DNA from: Planctomycetota bacterium
Lineage (GTDB): Bacteria > Planctomycetota > UBA11346
Direction of reading: 5' to 3'
DNA length: 64,000 bases
NCBI GenBank assembly: GCA_016745075.1
Contig: JADGDD010000007.1
Location: forward strand, 1-64,000
This document shows, piece by piece, positions 26,795-37,297 of the stretch (within the stretch, counting starts at the first letter, position 1; each line of letters starts with the position of its first letter). Made by a program: the position numbers and the translations under genes. Below the pieces are notes generated by a model that made no database searches, was not told the DNA's origin, and saw nothing but the letters and a program-made list of their open reading frames with translations.

Positions 26795-29440
26795 ATGAGT
26801 AATAAAATAAATGCTGATAAGTTGGCGCATCTCGGAGAAGTTGTTTTTCTTTTAGATTTGGATGATTGGCAAACACAGCTCTCTATGCAAGAAGCGTTGT
26901 TGGATTGTAAAGATTTGGAGATGGATGATCTGGAAGATGACAAAGTTCAGATTATATTAACTGCGATAGACGAGGGAGATGCACTTATAGATGCATTAGT
27001 GGAAGAGCAGGTTGAAGATCGACAAGTTGCTGTTGCACGATTGGGCCAGATTGTTACAGAAATTACCAACATCATCGGAGGAAAATCTTTCACTAAGGCA
27101 TATATGCCAGACGGTGATACGATAAATGCATTTTTAGCAGAGCATGTTGATTTTGCAGCGGAAGCGTCTGGTTTGGTCCTGCAATGGGAACAAGATGGTT
27201 CAGAAACGCATATAGAAGCATTGAGGCGGCTTATCCATACCATCAAAGGTGAAGCTGGGATGCTACAGTTTGATGAGTTAGGTGAGTTATGTCATAAAAT
27301 TGAAGATGTCTTGGACCATTCATTGGAGCAAGGAAACGCAGGGCATTTATTAACAACGATAGATAGAATTGATGGTATTTTTCTCTCGTTAGAAGATAAC
27401 GGCGCAATGACTGTTTCTCTCGGAGCAGAGGAGGGGAATGTTGTTGAAAGTGAGTCCTTGCCCTTTGATATACCAGACTTTGATTTGGAAACCTCTCCGT
27501 ATCGCTCGTATAAAGATGCTGCTCCTTTACCCGAAGAAGCTGATGCAGACATGGTGTCGGAATTCCTTGATGAAGCAGCAGAACATTTGCATGCCGTAGA
27601 AGCTGGTTTATTGGCTCTTGATGCAGATAAGGCAGATAATGAAACTATAGACACCATGTTCAGAGCTTTTCATACCATTAAAGGTTTGGCAGGTTTTATG
27701 AATTTAGAGCGTGAACAGCGCTTAACGCATAGAGCGGAAGATTTACTTGATGCAGCGCGTGAAGGGAGTCTTGTTTTAGATCGTAGCCATTACGGTATAC
27801 TGTTTGCTACTCTTGATACCTTTAATAAATTATGTGATGGGTTACGAGAGGCACTGGAATCTGGAATGATGCCAGAAATGCCAGACTTACCAGAGCTTTT
27901 GCATAATTTAGAAACCGCATCGGGTCGAAAAAGTACCACTATCCATAATAAACCGAATGGCAGTGTTGATGTAGATGTCAACCCAATGATTATGCAGCAG
28001 GTGGATGGCGCTCAAAATGCAGCATTGGAGTCAGAACCTGTTGTTCTTCCAGAAGATCGTCGCCCTTTGGGTGAAGTGCTTGTTGATGCGGATATGGTAC
28101 CGCCCGAAACAGTTGTCCGTGCTTTACGTAAGCAACAGGAACAATCAGAAAAAGGTGAACAAAAGAAACTTGGTGAAATTCTTGTTGAAGAAGGACGTAT
28201 CACCAAAAAAGAATTACATACAGCTTTGGCTGGCCAAAAAACAGGCAAAGTTGTCTCATCATCAACAATGAAAGTTGATGTCACTCATGTTGATGGGCTT
28301 GGCAACGCAATTGGCGAATTAGTGATTGCTCAAAATATGCTTACCTGTTTGAGTGAAATACGAGAGAGCCCATCGCGGCAGTTACAAACAATCATGTCAC
28401 AGCTTACTCGTATTACTCGAACAATTCAGGATACCGTTACGAGTTTACGTATGGTTCCTGTTCGTCCTGTTTTTCAACGTATGAATAGAGTTGCTCGTGA
28501 TCTTGGTGTCAAAATTAAAAAAGAAGCCAATTTTATTATGGAAGGTGGAGAAAGTGAGATTGATAAAAGTTTAGTCGATCGCTTGGGAGATCCACTTGTC
28601 CATTTGGTTCGTAATGCTATTGATCATGGTATAGAATTGCCTGCTGATAGAGTTGCCGTAGGCAAACAAGAAAAAGGCCGCGTTATGTTGCGCGCATTTA
28701 GACAAGCAGGCCACGTCCATATTGAAATACAAGATGACGGAAAAGGTCTTGATCGAAGTGTTATTGTCGCAAAAGCGATAGAGCGCGGTCTTATTCAGGA
28801 TGATGTTGGCTTATCTGATGAAGAGGTGTGGAGCTTTATTTTTAATGCTGGTTTTTCTACGGCAACGGAAATTACAGATGTATCAGGTCGTGGAGTTGGT
28901 ATGGATGTGGTTCGTCGCATGGTTGAAGATATGCGTGGTACCATTCGTGTGCACTCCGTACTTGGTACCGGAACTACAGTATCACTAATTTTCCCACTAA
29001 CACTCGCTATTATTGATGGCATGATGGTTTCAGTTGCAGGCCATACGTATATTATCCCAACCCTTTCTATACATACAAGTTTACATCTCGCAGAACAACA
29101 GATTACGAATGTTGGCGGTGGTGCACATCGATTGCTTGACTGGCAAGAACATCAATTGCCGCTCTTTGCGTTACGAGATCTATTTGATCAACACTTTACA
29201 GAAGCCGATGCCAACAGAAGCATGGCTATTATTGTTTCTGATGGTAATCGAGATATTGCTTTAGAAGTGGATGCCATACTTGGCCGTCAGCAAGTAGTGC
29301 TTAAACCAATTGATCGAAGTTTGCCAGATATTCCAGGAATAGGCGGCTCTTCAATAACTGGAGAAGGCCACGTTTGTCTTGTTGTTGATATAGCTGGTCT
29401 TGTGGCCATGACCACGACACAAGAAACGAAAATAGCATAA
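26795..29440 (+). CDS. cheA: CheA-type chemotaxis histidine kinase with two Hpt domains
   Basis: An 881-residue kinase with two phosphotransfer domains: H148 in IHTIKGEAG and H293 in FHTIKGLAG. A segment at about 424-481 resembles the MshEN domain of GspE/PilB-type ATPases (LGEILVEEGRITKKELHTAL, preceded by a related copy LGEVLVDADMV). Then come the CheA dimerisation helices (about 495-565), the ATPase domain (N box VRNAIDHG at 606-613, G boxes DDGKG and GRGVGMD) and a CheW-like regulatory domain from about 740. It is followed by cheW and a large MCP, so these three form one signalling unit. A second, shorter CheA is encoded at 34.4-36.6 kb on the other strand. Confidence 0.94.
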   Translation: MSNKINADKLAHLGEVVFLLDLDDWQTQLSMQEALLDCKDLEMDDLEDDKVQIILTAIDEGDALIDALVEEQVEDRQVAVARLGQIVTEITNIIGGKSFTKAYMPDGDTINAFLAEHVDFAAEASGLVLQWEQDGSETHIEALRRLIHTIKGEAGMLQFDELGELCHKIEDVLDHSLEQGNAGHLLTTIDRIDGIFLSLEDNGAMTVSLGAEEGNVVESESLPFDIPDFDLETSPYRSYKDAAPLPEEADADMVSEFLDEAAEHLHAVEAGLLALDADKADNETIDTMFRAFHTIKGLAGFMNLEREQRLTHRAEDLLDAAREGSLVLDRSHYGILFATLDTFNKLCDGLREALESGMMPEMPDLPELLHNLETASGRKSTTIHNKPNGSVDVDVNPMIMQQVDGAQNAALESEPVVLPEDRRPLGEVLVDADMVPPETVVRALRKQQEQSEKGEQKKLGEILVEEGRITKKELHTALAGQKTGKVVSSSTMKVDVTHVDGLGNAIGELVIAQNMLTCLSEIRESPSRQLQTIMSQLTRITRTIQDTVTSLRMVPVRPVFQRMNRVARDLGVKIKKEANFIMEGGESEIDKSLVDRLGDPLVHLVRNAIDHGIELPADRVAVGKQEKGRVMLRAFRQAGHVHIEIQDDGKGLDRSVIVAKAIERGLIQDDVGLSDEEVWSFIFNAGFSTATEITDVSGRGVGMDVVRRMVEDMRGTIRVHSVLGTGTTVSLIFPLTLAIIDGMMVSVAGHTYIIPTLSIHTSLHLAEQQITNVGGGAHRLLDWQEHQLPLFALRDLFDQHFTEADANRSMAIIVSDGNRDIALEVDAILGRQQVVLKPIDRSLPDIPGIGGSSITGEGHVCLVVDIAGLVAMTTTQETKIA

Positions 29441-29467
29441 TATTTTCTAGAGAAAGGGATTTTTACC

Positions 29468-29992
29468 ATGTCTATTCATGATACCTCTACATCAAGTCTT
29501 GCCCAATTACGTGCTGGTCGCGGTTCCGCAGACAAATTCCTTACTTTTGCTTTGCATGATGAAGTTTATGGTTTGCCCATTTTATCCGTACAAGAAATTA
29601 TTCGTATTATGGATATTACCCCAGTTCCACATGTTCCAGACTTTATTCGTGGTGTCATTAATCTACGTGGCAAGGTCTTGCCAGTTGTTGAATTACGTAC
29701 TAAGTTTGGCATGGAAAAGATAGAAGATAGTAAGCGTACATGTATTATCGTTGTACAAATACAAGCTGGTGCAGATACACTAACGATGGGGCTCATTGTT
29801 GACGAAGTAAACGAGGTTCAAAATATTGCCAAAGATAATATTGAACCACCGCCGAGTTTCGGTTCTTCAACAATAGACACATCGTTTATTTTGGGTGTAG
29901 CCAAATTACAAAAACGCGTTGTTATGTTACTTGATATTAACAAAGTTCTTTCAGAGCAGCACTTAACTGAGGTGAGTGAACAGATTCAGTAG
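29468..29992 (+). CDS. cheW: chemotaxis coupling protein CheW
   Basis: A 174-residue adaptor joining receptors to CheA. It has the CheW beta-fold motifs FALHDEVYGLPILSVQEI, FIRGVINLRGKVLPVVELR and GLIVDEVNEV. It lies 27 bases after cheA with an AGAGAAAGGG ribosome binding site. The N-terminal 20 residues form an extra serine-rich extension. It would act in the cytoplasm in the core signalling array. Confidence 0.94.
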   Translation: MSIHDTSTSSLAQLRAGRGSADKFLTFALHDEVYGLPILSVQEIIRIMDITPVPHVPDFIRGVINLRGKVLPVVELRTKFGMEKIEDSKRTCIIVVQIQAGADTLTMGLIVDEVNEVQNIAKDNIEPPPSFGSSTIDTSFILGVAKLQKRVVMLLDINKVLSEQHLTEVSEQIQ

Positions 29993-30044
29993 TTTCTTTG
30001 CTTTTATTATGTTTGCTTGTCTGAGGAATGGCTGTTTTAAAAAA

Positions 30045-30073
30045 TTGACAGTGTAAAAAGAATAGCGTATACT
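30045..30073 (+). promoter_or_regulatory. near-consensus sigma-70 promoter of the MCP gene
   Basis: TTGACA at 30045-30050 and TATACT at 30068-30073 are separated by exactly 17 bases, and the start codon is 46 bases further on. This is the best vegetative promoter match in the window. Confidence 0.82.
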
Positions 30074-30118
30074 CCATCCAGCATCATGGAGCATGCGCAT
30101 AATTAAGGGAGTTTTTTT

Positions 30119-33100
30119 GTGAATATCAAATTATCAAGTAAATTACTGGGCTCATTTTTGACACTTGGTGTGTTGCCAATGGCGGTTGTTGGTATATTTG
30201 CTTTGAATAACAGTAAACAAGCGTTGACGACTCAATCAGAGCGCCTCCTTACAGAATCACGAGATAATAAAAAGGCTCAGATAGAAAATTATTTCAGCAA
30301 ACGAGTTGATGATCTAGATATATTGACAGCAACCGTTTCTACTATTCGTGAAGAAGCCATCGCAAAACTTGTTGGGTTACGTGATACGCGAAAACTCGCT
30401 ATTGAATCATATGTGAACAGTATTTTTAATTCTGTTACAACGACAGCAGATAGTGCCATGGTCCGTTCTGCTGTCGTAGAATTTGAACAGTCTGCCGATG
30501 AAGTCGTGAACTTAACCTTGCCGGAAGACATAAATGGAATGAAAGAGTCCGTAGAGGATTTTTATCTGAATTCTTTTCGTGATCATTTCGATAAAACTGA
30601 AAAAATGGGAGTAGGAGAATGCCCGTGTGATCTGTGGATGAACACTTTGGATAAAAAAGCTCTCATTTTGCAGGATCAGTATATTGCATCCAATCCACAT
30701 CCGCTGGGCAGCAAGCTCAAATTACAAGTTTCAAGTAAAAATAATGCTTATGATGCGGTACATAAAAATTATCATCCAATTTTCACAAGAATGTTAGAGC
30801 GTTATGATTTTTATGATATCTTTATCGCTGATGCCAATGATGGTAATGTTGTTTACTCTGTGTATAAGGAACTGGATTTTGCAACATCATTACGTTCTGG
30901 TCCTCATGCAGGTAGCGGTCTTGCAGAAGCATGGGAAAAATCTCTCACATTAAAGCCAGGTCAATATGTGGTAACTGATGTGGCGCCATATGCGCCATCA
31001 TGTAACGAGCCGGCAGCATTTTGTGCAAGTCCTATTTATGATGAAGGAAAGTTACTTGGTGTATTTATTGTTCAAATGCGATTGGATAAACTGAATGAAA
31101 TAATGAGTGATACCACGGGGCTTGGTTATACAGGTGAAACTATTTTAGTTGGTGGCGACTATTTGATGCGTTCAGATTCACGTTTAGAAAAAATGAATCA
31201 CACTGTTGTTACCAGTTTTGCTGATCCAGAGCATGGCCAGGTCAAAACACCAGCGACTGAAGCGGCATTATTGGAGAAAAAATCCGGTGTGGTTTTAGCA
31301 AATGATTATCGCCAAAAATTAACGTATATCTGTTATACGCCGGTTCAGATTGGTAATTTAATGTGGTGTTTGAATGCAAAAATGGATGCAGCAGAGCTTT
31401 TATGTCCAACGCAGAGTGATGACTTGGGTGATATTGAAGGATATTTTTATCGTAAATATCAACTTTCACGAGGTTATTATGATTTATTCTTATTTGATAA
31501 TGAGGGTTTTTGTTTCTACAGTGCGTCTAGAAAATCAGATTATCATACCAACCTTGCAAATGGTCAATATGAAGAGAGTAATCTTGGGAAGTTGGTGCGC
31601 CAAGTTATTGATACCAAGAAATCTGGTATCGCAGATTTCTTCCCTTATGAACCATCCAACTGGGAGCCAGCAGGATTTATTGCACAGCCAGTATTGGATA
31701 AAAAAGGCGATATTCAGGTTATTGTTGGACTAAAGCTTTCTATAGAACAGATAAACAACATTATGGGCAGAGCTGATGGCACTGCCGAAGATGATACCTA
31801 CGAAACTATTTTGGTTGGACCAGACTATCGTATGCGTTCAGATTCTATTTTAGCACCAGAATTCCGTACCGTAGAGAATTCTTTTAAAGATGATTTTGGC
31901 ACAAAATCTGATGGAAGTCTTGATCTAACGAAAAAAGGAGAAGGCCGTGGACATGTAGAGACGCTTGCTACAAAGAGCGTGCACGAAGTTATTGCTCAAG
32001 GTGGAAAACCCAAAGCAGACATTTTTCGTAGTATGAAAGATTATCGTCAACAAACGGTAACGATAGCAGCTACACCAGTAACGGTCTTTGATAACGGTAG
32101 TACGTCTCTGACTTATTGTTTGAATGCGAAAGTTGATGATGCACAAGCATTTGCTGCAGTGGATGAGATGGAGGCCCTTGTGCTCACCATTGGTATTATT
32201 GCTTTGGCTATCATCGTTGCTGTTGCTGTGTATGTTGGCCGCACCATATCTCGACCAATTATGATGGCAGTGAGAGGATTAACGAGCGGCAGTGATCAAG
32301 TGGCAATGAGTGCAGGTCAAGTTCAAGGTGCAAGCCAACAAATGGCAGAGGGTGCATCAGAACAGGCTTCAAGCTTAGAACAAACGTCAGCTTCTTTGGA
32401 AGAAATGGCGGCAACAACACGACAGAATGCTGATAATGCTCGTCAGGCAGATGCGCTTGCGCGTGAAGCCGGAGAAAAAGCGAGCAGTGGCCAAGCGCTC
32501 TCTAATGATGTTGCGGGCGAGGTTGCGAATCAGCTTGCACGACTCGGTGAAGCGGTTGCAGCTATTAAAAAATCTACTGAAGCAACTGGTAAGGTTGTGA
32601 ATACTATCGATGAAATTGCATTTCAAACCAACCTCTTAGCATTAAATGCAGCGGTTGAAGCAGCTCGTGCTGGTGATGCAGGTCTTGGGTTTGCCGTTGT
32701 TGCTGATGAGGTGAGAAATCTTGCGCAACGGAGTGCGGAGGAAGCCAAAAATACGGCATCGCTTATCAAGGGAGCGCAGGATAATACTGCGGTTGTCGAA
32801 AAAGTAACTCAAGAAGTAGAAGGGTACTTACAAAAAGCTGTAGCAGAAGACTTAGTAAGTACTTTTGTAGAAACAGTAGGTGCTGTTGATAAAGTGACTC
32901 AATTGATGGCGGAAGTAACGCAGGCATCTGATGAACAGGCTCGCGGTGTTGATCAGGTGAATCAAGCCGTTGCGCAAATGGATAGTGTTACCCAGTCTAA
33001 TGCGGCAAATGCAGAGGAATCAGCAGCAGCAGCAACTGAACTAAATAGTCAATCTACCGATATGACAGCAATTGTTGGTGATTTGCGTGTATTGGTGGAA

Positions 33101-33358
33101 GGTGGTCACGGAGACGTTTCTGGAGGTGCTCAATATAAGACTGTAGAGCGTAAAACGGTTCATGGTATTGTTGATAGACCAGTTCAGGTTGCTCCACAGA
33201 TTCGTCAGCAAACAGCAGCTCCGAAGCTAAGTTCGCCTCCACCAGCTGTTCACCGAGCCCCATCGAAACCTGTTGGTGGAAATACCGACGCACAAAACAT
33301 GTTGCCATTAACGGATGACGAAATGAATGGAGTATCAGGGAATTTTGAAGATTTTTAA
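30119..33358 (+). CDS. large methyl-accepting chemotaxis protein with tandem Cache-like sensors
   Basis: A 1079-residue receptor starting at GTG with AAGGGA well placed upstream. It has an N-terminal membrane helix (about 8-29), a roughly 650-residue periplasmic region, a second helix (about 682-704), then a HAMP-like stretch and the signalling domain. The hairpin tip motif [21 protein letters not shown] starts near 832. The periplasmic part shows two related Cache-like modules, each ending in a similar strand ([16 protein letters not shown] and [16 protein letters not shown]). No C-terminal CheR-tethering pentapeptide is seen. It sits next to cheA-cheW, so it is probably their main receptor. 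The ligand is unknown. Confidence 0.93.
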   Translation: MNIKLSSKLLGSFLTLGVLPMAVVGIFALNNSKQALTTQSERLLTESRDNKKAQIENYFSKRVDDLDILTATVSTIREEAIAKLVGLRDTRKLAIESYVNSIFNSVTTTADSAMVRSAVVEFEQSADEVVNLTLPEDINGMKESVEDFYLNSFRDHFDKTEKMGVGECPCDLWMNTLDKKALILQDQYIASNPHPLGSKLKLQVSSKNNAYDAVHKNYHPIFTRMLERYDFYDIFIADANDGNVVYSVYKELDFATSLRSGPHAGSGLAEAWEKSLTLKPGQYVVTDVAPYAPSCNEPAAFCASPIYDEGKLLGVFIVQMRLDKLNEIMSDTTGLGYTGETILVGGDYLMRSDSRLEKMNHTVVTSFADPEHGQVKTPATEAALLEKKSGVVLANDYRQKLTYICYTPVQIGNLMWCLNAKMDAAELLCPTQSDDLGDIEGYFYRKYQLSRGYYDLFLFDNEGFCFYSASRKSDYHTNLANGQYEESNLGKLVRQVIDTKKSGIADFFPYEPSNWEPAGFIAQPVLDKKGDIQVIVGLKLSIEQINNIMGRADGTAEDDTYETILVGPDYRMRSDSILAPEFRTVENSFKDDFGTKSDGSLDLTKKGEGRGHVETLATKSVHEVIAQGGKPKADIFRSMKDYRQQTVTIAATPVTVFDNGSTSLTYCLNAKVDDAQAFAAVDEMEALVLTIGIIALAIIVAVAVYVGRTISRPIMMAVRGLTSGSDQVAMSAGQVQGASQQMAEGASEQASSLEQTSASLEEMAATTRQNADNARQADALAREAGEKASSGQALSNDVAGEVANQLARLGEAVAAIKKSTEATGKVVNTIDEIAFQTNLLALNAAVEAARAGDAGLGFAVVADEVRNLAQRSAEEAKNTASLIKGAQDNTAVVEKVTQEVEGYLQKAVAEDLVSTFVETVGAVDKVTQLMAEVTQASDEQARGVDQVNQAVAQMDSVTQSNAANAEESAAAATELNSQSTDMTAIVGDLRVLVEGGHGDVSGGAQYKTVERKTVHGIVDRPVQVAPQIRQQTAAPKLSSPPPAVHRAPSKPVGGNTDAQNMLPLTDDEMNGVSGNFEDF

Positions 33359-33387
33359 GTGGGAACACTGTATAACAGAAGGTAAAT

Positions 33388-33424
33388 AGAGAAAGCCGAA
33401 GGAACTATTCCTTCGGCTTTCTCT
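33388..33424. terminator. strong bidirectional terminator
   Basis: A perfect 17-bp stem with a 3-base loop (AGAGAAAGCCGAAGGAA, CTA and the complement) between the convergent MCP and cheD-REC genes. Confidence 0.88.
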
Positions 33425-33448
33425 GTTGATGATAAACGGTTGGAGTTT

Positions 33449-34399
33449 TTAACGTTTTTTAACGAGGGTCTGTGCAGCGTGTTTGAGTTGCGGCACTAAT
33501 TTGCTGCCGATGACAGAGAGCCCTTGGTGAATGTTCAGTAATTCTTTGTCGATAACACTTACAGCTCCGGCAGCTTTGGCATTCGCTTCCATTTGTGAGC
33601 CTGCTTTAGCGATGGTTGAGCAAATGACAGTTGGTATTGGCTTAAATTGCATGATGCGTTTGAGGAAAGTGATGCCATCCATCTTGGGCATGATAATATC
33701 GAGACAAATAACATCAGGGTCACGTTCAAGAATACGTTCGCGTGCTTCAAAAGGTGTTTCTGCTTCGCCAATTACTTCCATGTCAGGAGATTGTTCTATG
33801 CCTGCTCGTAAGATACGACGGACGGTGGCGCTATCATCTACGATAAGTACACCAATTTTTCGACCACTCAATCGTTTGGCTTGCGATTCTCGAGCAAGAT
33901 TATCTTCACTTTTTTGAATCAATCTAGATTGGACCGTACCGGTACTAGAATCCATATAGATTTTTCGACCGTTAGTGCCACCAACTTCTTCACTTTTTAT
34001 GGGAATGTGGGCGGCTGTGAGCAACTCACGCGCGATTTCAATATTACGCATGCCGATATCATTGCCAACACCACTTGTTTTGTTAATATTGGCAACAGAG
34101 CGTAAGTGAGAGACAACTGCTCCACCACCATATAGTTGTGCTTGTAAATGGCGAGGATTACTGCCTGTCATTTCTGCCATACGCAAAAGGTTACGTATAG
34201 CGGTATCTCCGCATTTGCCATCACTCATTGATGAAATCTCATTGCGTTTGGGAACCATGAAATGATTCATGCCACCACAATTACGAACCGTATCATAAAG
34301 GCATACAGCAACACATGAGCCAAGTAATGTTGAGATTTGTTCGTCCTGTGTGCTGAAGTGCATTTCACCAGGCAAAAGAAATACGTTTTTTTTCATCAT
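33449..34399 (-). CDS. CheD deamidase fused to a CheB-like receiver domain
   Basis: A 316-residue fusion. Residues 1-165 are CheD, a glutamine deamidase of chemoreceptors: the catalytic cysteine C29 in TLLGSCVAVCLYD and H46 in GGMNHFMVP. Residues 180-316 are a receiver domain close to that of CheB: acidic pair VDDS at 187-190, phosphoacceptor D234 in CLDIIMPKMDG, S261 and K285. The methylesterase domain of CheB is absent. Phosphorylation by one of the two CheA proteins could control deamidation directly. It starts 29 bases after the second cheA gene, and a bidirectional terminator follows its 3' end. ATG two at the start is equally possible. Confidence 0.9.
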   Translation of the reverse strand: MMKKNVFLLPGEMHFSTQDEQISTLLGSCVAVCLYDTVRNCGGMNHFMVPKRNEISSMSDGKCGDTAIRNLLRMAEMTGSNPRHLQAQLYGGGAVVSHLRSVANINKTSGVGNDIGMRNIEIARELLTAAHIPIKSEEVGGTNGRKIYMDSSTGTVQSRLIQKSEDNLARESQAKRLSGRKIGVLIVDDSATVRRILRAGIEQSPDMEVIGEAETPFEARERILERDPDVICLDIIMPKMDGITFLKRIMQFKPIPTVICSTIAKAGSQMEANAKAAGAVSVIDKELLNIHQGLSVIGSKLVPQLKHAAQTLVKKR

Positions 34400-34428
34400 A
34401 TAGTGTGTCCTCTAAGGTTATCTTTCTG

Positions 34429-36615
34429 TTATGAGTGTGTTGTAATAGGAATGTGCGCTAAATGACCAAGGGCATCGCAGTTGATCACTAATGCAATTTC
34501 TCCGGACCCAAGCAAAGCGGCTCCAGAAACAAAATCGTGTTCAATAGAAAGACCTTTCATTTTCCGAACAACAACTTTTTGTACGCCAAGAACATTATCT
34601 ACCCCGAGAGAAATGAGACGATCGTTACAGCGAGTCGTTACTATGGTTAGCTGTTTGGGTAAAGTATGAGTGGTTGTGGAAAAGTGATGTTGTAAAGCAA
34701 GGAATGGTGTTGTTCGTCCATTGCGCGTGAGTGTTGGGTTGGTTACGGCAAAATGATTGAGGTCTGAAGATTGAATGCGGATCGTTTCTTCAACACGATC
34801 AAGTGGCAGGACAAAAGGGTGCCCGTCGAGCTGGATCAGATAGGCTGGCAAAATGTGGGTAGTGACACCTTTGGGTAATGTTATTTCAAATCGTGATCCT
34901 TGATGTAGGGCGCTCTGAACACGAATGGTGCCGCCAGTATCCTCTATGCAGCGTTTGACTGCATCCATGCCAACACCTCGCCCTGAAATTTCAGAAACAT
35001 TTTCTGACGTGCTTAAACCAGGAGCAAAAATTAAAGGAAGCCTAAAAGCTTTTTGTATGTCTTCATCAGGTGAATAGCATTCAACTGGAATCGAGAGGCC
35101 AAGTGATTCTGCTTTGGAGAGTAACGCGTCGGTGTTGATGCCGCCACCATCATCACTAATGGTGATAAGGAGTGAGGTATCATTTTCTTCTGCAGAAACG
35201 GTAATATTTCCGGTGCTCTCTTTGTTGTTATGAGCACGCTGTTCTATTGATTCAATACCGTGGTCAACAGCATTGCGAACAATATGTGTTAAAGGGGTAT
35301 CGAGTAACTCGAAAATGCTTTTATCAATCAATAACTCTTCACCGATGATTTTTGTATGAATATTTTTACCGAGTTCATGTCCGAGATCGCGTATTTGCCG
35401 TGGTAATTTATGCAGTAAAGGCTTAATGGCGACCCGTCGAATATCCATGATAGATGATTGTAATTCACTGGAAAGGTGTTCAAAGCTTTGCAAAGAATGA
35501 CGAAAATCACGAGCAAGTTCTTGATCTATTTGTCGTACTTGTTCCAGTATATGGGTAAAAGAGTCGCCAATAACGAGCAGTTCACCAACATGTTCAAGAA
35601 AAACATCAATAGTTTTTTCTGCAACCCGCATCATTTTTTCAGGGGAAGAGTATGATGGTGTGGGGTTGTGAGTTGAAGGTGGCTGGACAAAGGAATGAGT
35701 ATGGGCAGATGACGTGGATAAGGACGGTGGTTTGTCTTGAATATATAACGGGGCAAGAAGGTCGAGTTTTTCAGTTAGTATATTTTTAAGCGTCGCGTCA
35801 AAACTCATATTGTCAGTAAAAAGTTCCCATGCTTCGATCATTTCAATGACAATATTTTTACCGTCGTGATGGTCTTCGAGTTCACATTCTACTTGTAAAA
35901 TTTGTAAATGTGCGTGGACATCATTACTTAAGGTGTCACTGAGCGGTTCGTCCCATTGATGGTCTTTGAGAATAGTCTGAATATGATCAATTGGATTTTC
36001 AGGAGTGGCAGTTGCTGTTTCTTCGACTTGTGCGTACAGGTTATCAACAGGAAGTAACCGTTCGCTTAGGCGTGAAAATGCTTCAAGGACAGAAGGTGGC
36101 GCACTGTAGAGTTCTTCGGCTACCAAGCCAAGGTCATCAAAGAGTTTGAGCATTTCTGCTTCTTGTGTACTATCGTTGATAACCGGACTTTCTAAGCTAA
36201 CAATAAGTTCTCGTAGTTCTAATTCATCGAGTATTTCTGGTTGTCGATTGCCCAATCTTTGGCACATCATTCGTAATTCGTCAACGCCCTGTAAGAGCAG
36301 ACTGCTTAGGTGTGGAGTACAATCAATCGTCTCGGTTCTGAGGCCGTCGAGTAACGCTTCCATAGCGTGGCCAAGGCTTTTTATACCTTGAAGATTTAAG
36401 AGAGCGGCGTTGCCCTTGATGGTGTGAATATAACGAAAAAGGTCATCAATAATACGTTTGAAGGTAGCGTTATTTGTAGCAGCATCTTTCTGTTGTTCCA
36501 GTTGTACGCACAGTCGTTCAACTTCTTCCAGATCCTCAGTGGATGACTGTAAGAATTGCATGAGCAGATCATAAAAGAAATCTGTATCATCAGGTTGTGG
36601 TTGATCTGTTGGCAT
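34429..36615 (-). CDS. second CheA-type histidine kinase
   Basis: A 728-residue CheA with one Hpt domain (H64 in YIHTIKGNAALL), a long variable middle region with a proline/serine-rich linker (about 310-340), dimerisation helices, an ATPase domain (VRNAVDHGIE, SDDGGG, GRGVGMDAV) and a CheW-like C-terminus. There is no clear P2 domain of the E. coli type. The ATG at 36615 is preceded by GGAG; the frame opens 12 codons earlier. It is co-directional with the CheD-receiver fusion, which may be its phosphate acceptor. Having two different CheA genes within 10 kb suggests two pathways or a branched one. Confidence 0.93.
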   Translation of the reverse strand: MPTDQPQPDDTDFFYDLLMQFLQSSTEDLEEVERLCVQLEQQKDAATNNATFKRIIDDLFRYIHTIKGNAALLNLQGIKSLGHAMEALLDGLRTETIDCTPHLSSLLLQGVDELRMMCQRLGNRQPEILDELELRELIVSLESPVINDSTQEAEMLKLFDDLGLVAEELYSAPPSVLEAFSRLSERLLPVDNLYAQVEETATATPENPIDHIQTILKDHQWDEPLSDTLSNDVHAHLQILQVECELEDHHDGKNIVIEMIEAWELFTDNMSFDATLKNILTEKLDLLAPLYIQDKPPSLSTSSAHTHSFVQPPSTHNPTPSYSSPEKMMRVAEKTIDVFLEHVGELLVIGDSFTHILEQVRQIDQELARDFRHSLQSFEHLSSELQSSIMDIRRVAIKPLLHKLPRQIRDLGHELGKNIHTKIIGEELLIDKSIFELLDTPLTHIVRNAVDHGIESIEQRAHNNKESTGNITVSAEENDTSLLITISDDGGGINTDALLSKAESLGLSIPVECYSPDEDIQKAFRLPLIFAPGLSTSENVSEISGRGVGMDAVKRCIEDTGGTIRVQSALHQGSRFEITLPKGVTTHILPAYLIQLDGHPFVLPLDRVEETIRIQSSDLNHFAVTNPTLTRNGRTTPFLALQHHFSTTTHTLPKQLTIVTTRCNDRLISLGVDNVLGVQKVVVRKMKGLSIEHDFVSGAALLGSGEIALVINCDALGHLAHIPITTHS

Positions 36616-36697
36616 AGTACTCCAAAGCTCGTTCTCACACAGAGAGCTCAAAAGTATACTGCAAAAAAACTATTGTCGCAAGGTAGGCTTGTTTGAT

Positions 36698-37297
36698 TTA
36701 GGGTTCTTGTGACTCTTCAGCAACTGGCAGAGCATCGTTCGTTTCCACGCTTAGTGCTTCTGGCACTGGTGCCACTTTTTCTTGTGTCGGTGTAGTCGGG
36801 TCTTCTGAATTCTCTAAGAGTGTTCGGGCAAGCACGAGCAATCGTGAACGAATGGATTTTAAACGTTCACTTTCATGATTACTTTCTATGGCGGGTAGAG
36901 AGCGGAGGAGACTTTGTATCTGAATAAATTCTTTACCAGCTTTATTGGGCGTATCACTTGCAGCCCATACTTCAGAGCTCACCAGAAGCTGCTCTATCGT
37001 GTCTAACAGGTAACTATAGGATTCTTCTGCTTGTTGTGCAGCCTGTGCATCAGCTTGTGTTGCAGTATCTTCTTGGACAAATAGATCCAATAAACGTTGT
37101 GCTTCCTGTTCGTCTAATTGATGAATGACAGCTTCACTTGCGGGGCCTTCTTCTGTGATTTCGATTATATCTGCCTCAGGAGCAACAATCGGTTTATCTT
37201 CTGCATTTTCAGCCGTACTCTCAGTTTCACTCTCAGCCGCATGTAGGAGAGAACAACAGAAGGTAAAACCAATCAAAAAAGCAGCGATTGTTTTCAA
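36698..37297 (-). CDS. secreted acidic protein, function unknown
   Basis: A 199-residue protein with a signal peptide ([18 protein letters not shown]) and a mature part very rich in E, A and Q with coiled-coil character (about 50-160). No family is recognised. Its ATG overlaps the hisF stop by four bases, so it is translated from the same transcript. The link to histidine biosynthesis looks incidental. It would be periplasmic. Confidence 0.65.
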   Translation of the reverse strand: MKTIAAFLIGFTFCCSLLHAAESETESTAENAEDKPIVAPEADIIEITEEGPASEAVIHQLDEQEAQRLLDLFVQEDTATQADAQAAQQAEESYSYLLDTIEQLLVSSEVWAASDTPNKAGKEFIQIQSLLRSLPAIESNHESERLKSIRSRLLVLARTLLENSEDPTTPTQEKVAPVPEALSVETNDALPVAEESQEP

